Shown here: piece by piece, positions 11,401 through 24,188 of the stretch
Position numbering within the stretch: the first letter of the stretch is position 1
Layout: every line of letters starts with the position of its first letter
Assembly: GCA_010279815.1 (NCBI GenBank)
Contig: QEOQ01000688.1
Span: forward strand, 62,001 to 126,000
Origin: Brachionus plicatilis
Taxonomy: Eukaryota > Rotifera > Eurotatoria > Ploima > Brachionidae
DNA: 64,000 bases
Direction of reading: 5' to 3'
Translations under genes and position numbers: made by a program
Notes under the pieces: generated by a model
What the model was told of the DNA's origin: nothing
The model's database searches: none
Seen by the model: the letters and a program-made list of their open reading frames with translations, nothing else

Positions 11401-11509
11401 CCTTGAGTGATTATATTAAATTAAATTTAAGTAAATGAGTAAAAAAATAGGTTAAAAAAAATGCTGTGATAAATTGGGCCGAGGATTTTACAAAATTTTA
11501 CGATAATTC

Positions 11510-12177
11510 TAGGGTTGTTCATCGAAATTTTTTATTTCGAAGTTTTTTTCCAAACCTTGGAAATCGTTTTTTTTTTAATTGAATAAAAAAATTTTCAAAA
11601 TTATTTGTGAAGTTTGAAAAAATTAAACCTTTAAACTTCAAATTTTCTTTTTTAGTAGTTTATTAAATTGGAAAATTAGTTTAACACAAAAAATTTCGAT
11701 ATTAGAAAATTTTGCTAAACCTCTATGCAACCGTACCCAAGATCTTGGTTCAATTTCTTTTCGCTTTTTTTGGTTAAAAGACGTTGGGGTTTCGGTAATA
11801 CGTGTAGTAGAATTTGTTCTATCGGTAAGCATTTTTAATAATTTTTCTATTTATTAATCAAAAAAATAAAAAATTGCTTAAAAGAAGTTTAATTTGATAT
11901 TCTTATAAATATGTTATTATTTGTAAAATTCAAAATTTAAAAATTAGACATTTGAAATTTTTTGACTTGAAATTATTTTTCAAGTCTCTTTTTGTAGAAA
12001 AATTGCTTGAAATTTTTACTTCAGGATATTAAATTTTAATCTGAGAAAATAAAAAGATTGAAATTTGCCTTCAAGTAAGAAATTTAAAAAAATAAAGGCA
12101 TTTCGAAGTTTCATTTTTTAATTATGAAAGATAAAAAAAATTCAATGTTTCAAAATTTAGTGCGTTTAACAACCCTA
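11510..12177. mobile_element. Inverted-repeat element with CTAGGGTTGTT ends
   Basis: The left end, CTAGGGTTGTTCATCG, is mirrored at the right end (AACAACCCTAG at about 12168-12178). Inner motifs TTTCGAAGTTT are also inverted. The TAGGG terminus fits the hAT end pattern. I could not find a matching 8-bp duplication. The 64-codon open frame inside (11638-11832) has no recognisable product. Confidence 0.45.
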
Positions 12178-12530
12178 GTTTAAATTCTAAAAGTCGAAAA
12201 TCAAGAATTTACGAAAATTGCTAAATTTTTTTTATTAAAATTTTTTAAAAATATCTAAAATTACGATAATATTCGAAAATTTTCGTAGATTCTTGAAAAT
12301 TTTATCGTTTTCTCTTAAAAAATATGTGTCCAAATTCAAAGATTTAATATTTTGAATTTTTAGAAGGTGTAATTTCAACATTTCAACACTGCCAAATTTG
12401 TATAATTTTGGCTTGAATACCTTGTTGTTAAATTTTTTTAAATATTAATCAATTAAAATTGCTTAAATTAAATGTAACCACTTTGAAAAGTACACAAAAG
12501 TATTAAAAATTAATCTCATAGTCAAAAAGA

Positions 12531-12885
12531 GGCATCTTGAAGTTTAGGATCAAAAAAATCAGATCAAAAAGTAATTTCTTTATAACTTTTGAATGGTATA
12601 TGATTAAATCTCTCTGCAAAATGCTAAATAATGCAAAAAACATTCTGAATATTAGAATAGGATCTGCAAAAACTCTGCAATTAAATTGCGCAGTTGAATT
12701 AAATACTTTTTAATGACATGCATTTTCCTGCAAAATTGCAGTGTTTTTGCAGAGCCTATTCTAATATTCAGAATGTTTTTTGCATTATTTAGCATTTTGC
12801 AGAGAGATTTAATCATATACCATTCAAAAGTTATAAAGAAATTACTTTTTGATCTGATTTTTTTGATCCTAAACTTCAAGATGCC
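12531..12885. mobile_element. Foldback MITE, GGCATCTTGAAGTT family, copy 1
   Basis: 355 bp flanked by the exact 8-bp duplication CAAAAAGA (12523-12530 and 12886-12893). The two arms (about 12531-12680 and 12738-12885) are reverse complements with only a few differences over roughly 145 bp, leaving a loop of about 60 bp. The terminus GGCATCTTGAAGTT is shared with the copy at 60269. The overlapping open frames on both strands are by-products of the palindrome. Confidence 0.85.
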
Positions 12886-13090
12886 CAAAAAGATCTATAA
12901 TTTAGTAAAAAGTTTAGACTTTTTTGACTCTTAGTTCATATTTATTCTTATTTTGTTTTGTTCCTCAAAACATGATTTATCACCTTATATACTTTTTAAA
13001 TTACGTCTAGTTTGATTGAAGACAACTTTCACAATTTTCAAAAAAATCGAGTAAAAAATTGTAATTTTACTATTTTTTACGTAAAACAAG

Positions 13091-13240
13091 AATTGGCAAG
13101 TTTTTTTTTCTATTTTACTTTTTTAGAAATAATTGCGTAATTAAATTTCAAATTTTAACATGCATAAGCATTGAGTTTAAATTAAACAACGTAATTTCAA
13201 AATTTCAAAAAAGTTAAATAGAAAAAAAAACTTGCCAATT
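13091..13240. repeat. Inverted repeat with TTTACGTAAA-rich surroundings
   Basis: Left arm 13091-13138 starts AATTGGCAAGTTTTTTTTTC; right arm 13189-13240 is its near reverse complement. The surroundings (13020-13480) carry many TTTTTACGTAAAA-like palindromes, also seen at 1320-1980 and 31480-31800. Confidence 0.55.
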
Positions 13241-14354
13241 GTAAAAAATGGTAAATTGACTAAATTTTACGTAAATAGAAGTAAAATTACCAATTTTTAC
13301 GTTAAATTATGCAAACTCCAATAATGCCAAAAAAATCTCAAATTTTGCTGTTTTTCATATAATTTTTTTAGAAAATACGATTTTGACTTCTGGAATTTTT
13401 CTTTTTTTAATTTAATTTTTTACCATTTTTTACGTAAAAATTGGTAAAATCCAAAATTTTGCAGGTAAATTTTGGTTAATTATGGTTAAAAAAATAAAAT
13501 CTAGAAAAGCAATAAATTTTGTGACACAACTTTTTTATTTATTTAATATTCAAAAATATCTAGTTTTTTTTAGTCTGTGACCTATAAACCAGGATAATAC
13601 GGAAATATTAAAGTTCTGTAGTAATTTGAACAAAGCCGTTTAAATCAAAAATGGATTTTGTAATGTAAAGAGATTAATAAGCTGAGTATTTATTCCCTTT
13701 GGAGCAGGTTAATTTGACTAAGCTTTTAAGTTACATCAAGATTCAAAGTTTACTTTTGAAATTGTATTCTTAAAAGTCAATTCTGACTTTGAATTGAAAA
13801 ATTTTTTTTTAAATAATTTTAATGGATTTTAGAAAATAGACCTTTAACATTTTTGCATTTTTTTAAACTATTTTTACAACCAATTCTGGCGAGTTAGCGA
13901 AAGATATTAAATGATTTGAGGTCTCTTGCTCATTAATTTTATGACTTATAAAAAAAATTCAGATTTAACTATGAGTCTTGACCAACTCTGTAAATAAATA
14001 AAATAAAATACTTAAAATTTAATTAATCAGAAAAAAATTTTCAAATTTTTATTTACTTTCAATTAAAACCTTAAAAAAACATTATATAACAATATTTATT
14101 CTATTATTCAATTATGTTAACAAAATTCAAAGATTACCTAAATTTTAATTAAAAAATTGCTTGATTTGTATTTGATTAAATTTATTTGGAAAAAATTAAA
14201 ATATAATTGTTAATTGTAACTAGCTCATAGATTTGGAAGTGTCAAGTAGAGACTTTTAAACGAAGCGCTTCACCCACATTCCAAACTATAATAAACACAT
14301 AATTTATGGTACATAAAAAAAATTTACATAAAATTATTTATACAAAAAAAACAT

Positions 14355-17300
14355 TTAATTATCCCATGAGGCGTCTGATTCAGAGCCTTCTTCGTCATCT
14401 AAATTAAAAAATTTGCTTCGTTCACTTAAAATTGAAGTTAAATCCAATTCAAGTTTTGTTTTAAGAGGTAGATCTAAGTCACATTTAGTTTTTCGATCCG
14501 AGGCTTCATTAGTTATATTCTTCAATCTACGACCTCCATTAGTTCTTATTTCGTTCATTAAAGTATCCCAAGAGTTGAATTGATTTATAGTTATTTTTTC
14601 TTTCTTGGGTGGTGATTTGGCCGATTTTTTAAATTTAAAATTTTTTATTTCATTTATGTCAAATTCTATTTTAGCATTTTCTTTTGGCCTTTCATTATGT
14701 TTAGAGTTTTCTTTTCTTTCAAAGTTTTCTTTCAAAGGTGCTTTAGAAATGTCTGATGGCAATGGAGGTGGTGGCAAAGGCGCATTCGAAATGTTTGGCG
14801 GTAATGGAGGTGGTGCTGGTGGTTTGATCGAATTGCTTGGTAGAAAATCAAGAGGAGGTGGTGGTGGTGGTGGTATAGGAGCATTTGAAACAACTTCATC
14901 ATTCAAACAATCAGCAGAAGTTTTTTCTTCCTTTTTGAAAATTTTCACTTTTTGGTTCAAATTAGGTGGTAAAATTCGTTGTTTGCTTTTTGGAACATAC
15001 GGCTTTTTTGTCGGTTTTTCAGTCTCTGAATTTTTTGAAATTGAACTTAAGGAAGTAATAGAAATATTACTAGAATCTTTCATTTTTTTCTAAATAAAAA
15101 TTAAATAGATTTATTAATAAGAATGAATATAAATTGTTGATTAGGTTATACCATTTTGTACTCCTTTAAGCGTAGTAAAGCTTTATTCCGGTTTTCCATG
15201 CACATTTCTTTTTGTATTTTATCTTCCTCTCTTCTAATCTATAAAAAATAAAATTCTTAATATTTTCAAAATTGAGTTTTATGCTTTTAAAATCAATACT
15301 AACAGCAAAAGTTTTGACAGCTGGTTCTGCTGGTTTTTCAGGAGTCTCATCTAGGTGTTCGCTTTCTGTCAATTTTTTCTGTTAAATTTAAATTTAAATT
15401 TTATCTTAAGTATTTTTTTTTATTAAGTTACCAAAGCAAGTCTCAAAGAAGACTTTTTTGATCCAATATTCAAGATTTTTCGTTTAATTTCATTAATTTT
15501 TCTGACTCTTTGGTTCTTTTCTTTATTTGCTTCTTCGTTCAACTTGTCAGGAGTTTCATAAGCATCAAAAAATTTTGTATCTTCACTAAGATAATCGTCG
15601 TCCGACTCCGAACTTTCCACTAAACAGTCAAGTTCTTCTTTTTTTTCAATCAAAAAAATGTTGGTATCAATTTTAAATTTTTCGTTCAATTCGTCTAGGT
15701 ATTGTTGACCCAAGTTCTTTGCTAAATTATAAACATCACTAGATACACTATTATTGTTTTCATTTTTTATTTCATTCAATGATTTTTTTAACATAAGTTC
15801 CTCTTCATTGTAAATTTTTAATTTTTGCTTAATTATTTTTATCTTAAGATCCCTTGTTTGCGAAGAATTTTTTTGATTGTCAACTAGGCTTTCCACTTTT
15901 TTTTCCATCAAACCAAGTTGAATTTTGAGTATTTCCACCCTTTTTTCTGATATTTCGTCTTCATTTCTTTTAAAAATAAAAATTATTTAAAAAAATTAGT
16001 TAACACCGAGTTTTTGTTTTTGAAATAAAAAAACTTTAGTTTGACTAATCAAAAAAATTAATTAGTTTTTGAATAATATCGTCCTTTTTCAAGCTAATAT
16101 TTGTTTTAAATTGGATAAATTTAAATGTTTTGAAAACAAATATTTGAAATTTAAGGATTTTTATTCAAATCTTTAATTCAAATACTCAAAAATGTTTTTC
16201 TCACTAAGATAACTGATATAATCACCAAATTTTACAAGATAAATTACAAGGATAAATATTTGGTGTTTTTAAATATTTTTCTCATTGATGATTTGCAATG
16301 GATTTAAATTTTTGAGGCATCAATTCGAAATTTAATCACCTGATTCACATTTTAATTTTGGTAAATGACTGTGACAAAGTCTTTAATGAGAAATTTTTAT
16401 TTTATTCATTTTGATTTAAAAAATAAGACACTAAAATCTAAGGAACAGTTATTTGTAAAATTTATTAGATAGAATATTATAACTATTTTGAAAAAGGATG
16501 AAATATTAAGCAACAAAATTAATTCCAAGAAAATTTTCTCCTGAATATGAATAATTAAATAATTTTCAAAAGTTTTTTCATCATAAACTGTAATGTTTTT
16601 GAAAAAAATTAAAATAATCTTATTTAATTCAAGCATAACATATAAATTTAATTTTATAATATTTATTACCAAAGTGAAATTCTATTGTATATAAATTTAT
16701 TTTTTTTATACTTGAAATACTAGTGTAGGATTCCGGAAGGATAATTAGAAAAAAATTTAAGCTATTTTTTATTTACCACCTCATTATTTGTGAAACATAA
16801 AAGACTAAATTAAATAATTTAATTTTTTATTGATTTAATTAAAAATTAATTTATAATTTAAATAGTTTAAATGCATAATTCATTTAAAATTTAATATTTT
16901 TTTTTAACTAATGGTTTTAAATAAAAAAGAGAGCTTGAGGCTAAAAATGATAAAAACAAAGAAATTCTCTAAATGAAGATAGATCATAAGTCATTGTAAA
17001 ATTTATCATTTTATAATAATAATATTCTTTTTTTTTTAATTAATTTTTTTATTTTATTTTACCTTGTTTAACTTTATTTTATTTCATTTTTTTATTTAAT
17101 ATTCTGAAGGAGAATTAGCTGGGTACAGATAAACAAATAAATAAAAAAAAAAAATTGTAAAATTTAGATTTTATCAGTATTCAGAAAAATATTTTTTTAC
17201 TTATAAATGGGAATTTATAGAATTTTTTCAATGAAACTTAAATTTCTTACAGCTGCAGTTAAATTGAATAGTCCTCTAGATTCCAAAAATTTATATTATT

Positions 17301-19992
17301 GCTAAATTTACTTCTAATTAAAAAAGTTCACAAAATTAATTTTTTTTAATTTGTAACTAATTTAGTTTAGTAAGTATTTGGTCAAATAAATAAAATTCAT
17401 TTTCATTTAAAATCTTTAAGAAATAACTTTGCCAATGCCATCGTCAATCTATTTCATAAGACTAAATTTCCTTATATTTATTTTTTATCTATTTTCATTT
17501 TCTTATCTAAATTTTCTTTTTCAAAGTTTTTTAATTTTGAGGAAAAAAATCAAATTAAATAGGCTTAACAAAAAATACTCACCGCGATAATCTATTTTTA
17601 ACAATAGTCTCAAAAAAACAGTAATACGGATTGTTTTTGGGTAAGTAGAACTGAAATTTATCTAGTTTGATATTTTCCTGCATTGAGACATATAAATCCA
17701 TGATATTTTGCTTATATTGAATGAATAACTTGTCAATATCGTTTGACAAATCAGTTATTTCTTTTTCAGTTTTCTGCACTATTTCCTCAAGTTCTTTAAG
17801 AGCATCAGTGTTCGACTGATCGGTCAAAAACTTGTTCGTTTTAAGCTGACTAGCAAGTTTTTTTTCATATTTGGCCAAGTTTTTTTTTGCCAATTCATTC
17901 GAGTCTATCAAAGGCTTTAACAAATTATTGTAATACTCTGCATAAAGAAGCAACATTTGACTAATTAATTTGTCTTCCTGAGAGTAAAATAGCAGAATAT
18001 TCCGTAGAGTCCGCTTAAATTCCCAAATAAAGTCTTCATTGCTTAAATCGATTTTTTGAATTCTTTTTTTTTTATCTTCTTTAGTCCGGATCTTGCCAAA
18101 AAGTTCTTTTGCTGTGTCAATATCATCTTGCAAGCGTTTTAAGTTAAAATCTGAATAAATCTCAAAATAATCATTGCTGTTTAAATCATTGAATAAAATG
18201 TCTACAAAAAGGTTAACTCCGATAAATTCGATGCATTTTTTTAGATAATCCTTGATGGAATTACATAAAAAGTTGTCCTGCAAGTCTATCACTTGATCGT
18301 TTGCTTTTTCGATGCAAATTGTTTGGCTGAGGTTATTGTTAAAGTATGTTGATAGATACCCTTTGATTGGCTTCAATTGGTTCGGGTAGTATTTATCTAG
18401 ATCAGAATTTATTTGGCAAAAGTGCTGATGAATTAGATAAAGTTGCTCCACTGTGTAAATACCATACCATTGCTTTGTATTAATATCATCGCTGACCACT
18501 CTATTGTGCTCTCTTGTTACAATACTTATCTTAAGTAAAATAAAATTATTTTAAGTTTAAATTTCATATTTTTTTAGAGGATGAATAGGTAAACAATAAA
18601 ATATCGCTCAAAAACTTTAAATTTTGTAGGTCTATTTTATAAATTACTTCTATAAGTTATTTTCACCAGAATACATTTTAAGTATTCTTAGATCAAAAAA
18701 TTAATAACATATTTTAATTTAATAAATTATTTAAAAGGTGAAATCTTAATTTTTTTTATTTCATTCAGGATGTTTTTTTGCTGATTAACAGTCGGAATGC
18801 TTTTTGATTTTCTTGTATTTAAGCTTTTGTTTATTTTTATGGGTAGTGTAGTTCCTTTCTATTCGATCTTTTTAGTTCACAAAATTTTAAATAACTTTTT
18901 TACTAAAACAGATAATTTAGTTCTGTAAAATGCTTAATTTTGCTTAATTCAATAAAATGAGACCACAAAAAACTCTGTATTTTCTGTATCTCATGCAATA
19001 TCTTCAAAATTTCATCAAAATATTTGTCTACAAAAAGTTAAAATCTATTTAGAAAAATTAAGTTAAAATATATTGAACTTATGCATTCGAAAAAAATTCT
19101 CGCTCAATAAAATCATAAATTAAAATATTGTTTACATTATTTACATTAATTTGAATAATGTAAATATTGAATCATAAAAACATGATAGAAAATTAATTTC
19201 TTTTCTGATCATTAATTTTTGATTTGATTTTTTTTTTTAATAGTTAACGATACTTTGCTTTTACTTTAAAACTTATGATTTTTTTTCTAAGAATTACGAA
19301 TCAAATGTTTTATGCTTGGGTTATTTTATTTCAAATTAAAAATTTTTATGTGACTCTTTTCAATTTCTTTTACAGTAAGATCTTCCAGGCTAAAATTTGG
19401 TTCGAAAAAATTTATGTTAAATAAATTGATGGCTCGAGTTTATGTTTTTTTTTTAATTTTTCTAAAAATTTTGTTTTTAAAAAATCTTAAAATGTAGAAT
19501 TGATTTGAATTAAATATCCTTTAAATTTAAATTTAATCTAATCACATATTTAGATTTTATATCCAAATTAAAACAAATAATTATTTAAATAAGTTCTAAA
19601 AAAGCTGAAATTTTCATTCCTTTAAAGTTTCACCATTTTTATTTGCCCGTAATCTCGAATTTTTTCTTGATATCTTTTTTCTTGATATTTTTTCTTGTTT
19701 TTTTCATGTTTTTTAATTTCTTGGATTCAGGCTTTAGTACAAAAAATTCTAAAAATTTTTCAAAAAAGTTCCCTCCAATAAGTATTTATATCTCACATTT
19801 TTTAATATCGAAAAAAATAATTTAGATTAGAATATTTACTTTTTCCATCTCCACGCTAAGCGAGACAATATTGACCAACTCAGTAGTTTTAAATTTGTTT
19901 GTTTTGATTGCAAGCCAATCATCAGTACTTTGTGTATCGGTTCCATTTTGTTGACAGAGTAAATTGTTTTCTAATTTAGACCCGTGGGACAT
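14355..19992 (-). CDS. WHAMM/JMY-type actin nucleation-promoting factor, six exons, about 843 aa
   Basis: Exons: 19840-19992, 17583-18529, 15432-15966, 15304-15378, 15152-15238 and 14355-15089; all phases agree. The N-terminus (TDDWLAIKTNKF...VEMEKISIVTREHNR across the first junction) matches the WHAMM/JMY start (WVPVREGLF...GKFAVTCHDR). YGIYTVEQLYLIHQHF opens the coiled-coil-rich middle part, and FFDAYETP precedes the C-terminus. The last exon holds poly-proline runs (about 670-712), one WH2 motif (769-791, LMNEIRTNGGRRLKNI), a connector near 813-827 and an acidic tail with Trp841. Such proteins activate Arp2/3 on membranes. WHAMM has two WH2 motifs and JMY three, so a single clear one is reduced. 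I cannot separate the WHAMM and JMY branches, so no symbol is given. Introns 1 and 2 are 1.3 and 1.6 kb; a LINE-tail repeat lies in intron 2. Confidence 0.85.
17099..17156 (+). repeat. LINE 3'-tail repeat in WHAMM/JMY intron 2
   Basis: CTGAAGGAGAATTAGCTGGG, then ACAGATAAACAAATAAATAA and an A-rich tail. This is the same 3'-end consensus as 45623-45675, 48248-48330 and, inverted, 61247-61300. Inferred to be the terminal stub of a 5'-truncated LINE. Confidence 0.55.
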
Positions 19993-20137
19993 TTCGAATT
20001 TCACAAATTTTAAAACATGATTTTTTTCTGACTAAATTTAAAGTATTAGAAAAATTAAAAAAAAAATTAGAAAAATATCTAGACATAAAAGAACGAAATT
20101 GATTTATCATATTACGAAAATTAGAAACATGAAAAAA

Positions 20138-20286
20138 GTACTAAAATTTAAGGCGCAAAAAATTTAGTCCTGGGCTCGAGTCTGTTATTTCAAAAGATTT
20201 GGAAGCTTTCGACGTAATATCATAATGAAGATTTTGCTTTTTCTTAATTGAAATTCCTTGATTCTTGAATTTTTTTTTAACATAAT
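20138..20286 (-). other. Short open frame upstream of the WHAMM/JMY start (49 codons)
   Basis: An ATG-initiated frame starting MLKKKFKNQG and ending in LRLKF plus stop, lysine/serine-rich, with higher GC than its surroundings. It lies 146 bp upstream of the WHAMM/JMY start. It could be a small gene, an upstream frame or chance. I see no homology and no clear splice partner. Confidence 0.2.
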
Positions 20287-21363
20287 GTTAGAAATTATTT
20301 ATTCTAAGATCTTAATATTTCAAAATATAATGACGCAATAATTTCTCTTTTAATCATAGAATCGATTGTGAACACCGTAGCGTGCAATTGTTGGATGAAT
20401 CGAAAGCATAATTTGGAATTTGAATAATGTAAAAATACCAAAATTATAATAATTAAAAAATTCAATTTATGTGGTCTGTATAAAAAATTTTATCGAGAAT
20501 TGCTACATTTGTTTTATTTAGGTCTTTTATAGTTAGGTTTTCTAAAGAATTTGTTAAATTAAAATTAAAATAATTTATTTTTTAAATTGAATAAATTTTT
20601 AAGCCCTTAATGATACGCAAATACTACAAAAATTGTCTTAGGCACGAATTTAAGTCTTAAAAAGTGTTCTAATACTTGAATGATAAAAAATTTTAAATTT
20701 ATAAAATGTCATTGAAACCTTTTAAAATAAATATAACTTTTTTAAAAATATCAAATTTACTCGAGGTTTTTATTTTAAAATAGGATTTCTTTCATTTTTA
20801 ATTATTCAAAGATTTTCAACTTTTGTTTAGAAAAAAAATTATCCAAGCAAAAAATATTCAAATTTAACAAATAAATTTTATTCAAAAATTTTATTAAATT
20901 AAAAAATTAACTATCAAACATTAAAATCAAATGCGAGTTCAAAAAAATTAAAAATTGTTCGACTTTAATTTCATTCTTACTTCAATTGATCATTACAAAG
21001 TCTAGCATATTTATAAAATTTGCTGAACTCGAGCGATAAAAAGCTAATAGTTTGAACAAATTTTTGCTTCTTTATCAAACAAAATAAAGCTTTGTAATCA
21101 AGAACCAAAGTTTAATTTGAAAAATTGCATGTGACCATTTTAAAATATGTCTTAATTTAAATCTAATCTTCATTAAACTTAATTATGCAAAATATTTTGA
21201 ATCAATATTCCATTTATTTTATTAAAATAATGAAATTTTAATTTTTGAATTTTATTCAATTTATTTTTCTAAATAAAGGTGAATAATAAAATTTAATAAA
21301 GAAAAATTTTGTTTAAATTTTGTTAATAATTTACATAATAATTATTCTTTTTTTTTAGCAAAG

Positions 21364-23679
21364 ATGTGTCTTATCACTGCGTTCACTTTAGTTATAATCG
21401 GTGTGCTACTTTACACAGCGTCTAAATTGGGAATAATTAACCGAATACTCTACAAAGTAATTCTAAATTCTTTTAGATGCTAATGTTAAAACTGTCCCGG
21501 TCTTATGATAAAAAATCAATAAGACTCATTTATAGCTACGCAAAAAAATTTTTTCTTAAAGTTTGATTTTAAAATAGCTCAAAAATTAACTAAATTTTTT
21601 TACCAATTTAAAAGGTAGACCCTAATACTACTCAACATGGTGGTGAACTTGTGGCCAAAACTTTAAAAGTAATCTAAAAAAATTTTCAATTGAAAATTTT
21701 AAAATTGATCCTATTACAAAAGGCACATGATGTCAATTATATTTTTACCCTTTCGGGTGGCCACATATCTCCGATATTATGCGCATCTGAAAATGAAGGA
21801 ATTCGTGTAGTTGATGTGAGGCATGAGGTAAACGCTGTTTTTGCAGCTGACGCTGTTGCTCGTTTGAGTGGCAAAGTTGGAGTAGCTGCGGTTACTGCTG
21901 GTCCAGGCTTGACAAACACCATAACAGCTGTGAAAAACGCGCAGATGGCTGAGAGTCCAATTTTATTACTTGGAGGTGCAGCGGCAAACTTGCTCAAGGG
22001 AAGAGGTGCCCTTCAGGACATTGACCAAATGTCTCTTTTCAAGTCAATTTGCAAGCACACCGCTACAATTCGCTACATCAGAGATATTCCAAGTACTTTA
22101 AAGAAAGCAATTCACATTGCCCAGTCAGGAACTCCTGGTCCTGTCTTTGTTGAATTTCCTATCGATTGTTTGTATCCATTTCACTTGGTAAAGCGTGAAA
22201 TTGGTATTAAAGATGAGTCAAAATCATTTGTTCAAAAAATAATCAGCCTATACTTGAACAATTATTTGAATTCTTTGTTTGCTGGCGCTTTTGAAAAACA
22301 TGATTATACACCGTTGAAACCAAATATACCTCAAGCGGATGTAAACCAAAGTAATTTCTTTAAAGGTGAACATTTTTGGAATACAAGATTTTTTTTTAAG
22401 TTCAAACAGCTGCTGAATTATTGAGTAAAGCCAAAAAACCAGTTATTCTAGTTGGCAGTCAGGCTACTTTACCACCAACACCAGCCAGTGATCTAATAAA
22501 ATCTCTTGAAGTATAAAATAAATTTAAAATAAAATTTATTCAAAGAAAAATTAAAATTTTTCAGCAATTGAATGTTCCGTGTTTCTTGGGAGGAATGGCA
22601 AGAGGAATGCTGGGCAAAAATAGTTCCATTCAATTCAGGCATTGTAGAAAAGATGCTCTAAAAGAAGCGGATGTGGTTATTTTGGCTGGCACTGTGTGTG
22701 ACTTTAGACTGGGCTACGGAAAAGTTTTGTCCCATAAATCAAAAATAATCTCTGTTAATCGTGACAAAAAACAATTAACTAAAGTATTTTATATTTTTTA
22801 ATTAAAACAAAAAGTGGAGTAAATTTTTCAGAATTCGGACATATATTGGAAGCCGACTTTGGCCGTCCAAGCAGATCCATCATCATTCATGGTCGAATTA
22901 GCGCAGTCATTGAAAGGCTTTAGAGGCTCCCAGGACTGGATTGAACATTTAAGAGCAAAAGACGATGCCAAAGAAGAAGCTAATGGGTAATTTATTTTAT
23001 TTAGACAATTTTTTGGTAAATTTTTTTAGAAAAAAAGCCTTGGAACCGACCGAAATTCACTTGAATCCAATGAAAGTTTTGCAGACATTGGATAAGATAT
23101 TGCCAGAGAATGTGATTTTGGTAGCAGATGGTGGCGATTTCGTAGCAACAGCAGCATATTTAATGCGTCCGCCATCATTTGGCTCATGGTTGGATCCTGG
23201 TGCTTTTGGAACTTTGGGTGTGGGAGGCGGTTTTGCTCTTGGTGCAAAATTAGTCAGACCCGAATCAGAAGTGTGGATAATTTATGGAGATGGTTCGTGC
23301 GGATACAGTATTGCTGAAATTGACACATTTACCAGACACGAATTGCCAGTCTTGAGTATTGTGGGAAATGATGCCGGATGGACTCAAATAGCCCGGGATC
23401 AAGTTGTATTTTTTGGAAGCACTGTCGCTTGTGAATTAGCAGTATGATTTTTTGTTTTTTTAGCCTAATTTTTTCCAAAATTTATCTTCTAAGTTCACTG
23501 ATTATGATAAAGTGGCAGAAGGATTTGGTGGTGTAGGCATCAGGCTAGATAGATCAAATGAAGAAAATATCGAAGAAGTGTTGCAAAAAGCAAGGAAAGA
23601 ATACGCAAGTGGAAAAAGCGTCTTAATTAATTGTTTGATAGGTAAAACAAATTTTAGAGAGGGTAGTATAAGTGTATAA
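21364..23679 (+). CDS. ILVBL: ILVBL / HACL2: 2-hydroxyacyl-CoA lyase 2 (ThDP enzyme), eight exons, 620 aa
   Basis: Exons: 21364-21456, 21615-21668, 21723-22365, 22410-22510, 22565-22783, 22832-22986, 23030-23441 and 23494-23679. All phases agree and the sum is 620 aa against about 632 in man. Residues 3-22 form a hydrophobic anchor, as expected for this ER-membrane enzyme. GGHISPIL and RHE with the catalytic Glu84 mark the pyrimidine-binding domain; [11 protein letters not shown] and [10 protein letters not shown] follow. [10 protein letters not shown] lies in the middle domain. The ThDP/Mg motif GDG is at 508-510 with its Asn at 535 (GNDAGWTQI). The enzyme cleaves 2-hydroxyacyl-CoA to an aldehyde and formyl-CoA in alpha-oxidation. 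Every family landmark is intact. A strong acceptor (CTTTTTTTTTAG) lies 5 nt before the ATG, suggesting a 5'-UTR intron or trans-splicing. AATAAA is at about 23747. Confidence 0.93.
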
Positions 23680-24188
23680 GACCAACTGTGTTTTGAATTC
23701 AAATGAAATGAACAAATTTTATTTTAGTTATTATCATTAAATTTTAAATAAAGAAATTTAAATCGTTAAAGTTATATTTTTTAATTCAAGCATCATTTAT
23801 AAAAAAGAGTGTTCAAAAGGAATCTTAAAAAGTTTGACAAGAAATAAAAATATGCTCTTATTAAGCGAATTTAATTAAATATTTTGCATATATTTAATAG
23901 ACTTTAACAATTAAGAAAAGTAAAAAATATAGTTATTCCTTTGTTTATTAGCAGAAAGATTCCACCTGGAAGATTGTTGCCTGTAAATGACACCCGTACT
24001 TTTATTTTTATCTAGATAATATATTTGTTTAATACTTAATTTTAAAGAGTGATAAAAAACGATTAAAATGACCCCTTAATCATCTTTTATGTCCTATCAC
24101 TTAAAAGTTGATTGAAAAAATCACTAAAATTTTATTTTTTTGAATAACTTTAGCACTAAAAGAACCAAAAAAGTTACTTATGGAAAAT

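Noticed and set aside
12652..12934. Two 70-80-codon frames on opposite strands
   Set aside because: They lie in a near-perfect hairpin, so each is the reflection of the other.
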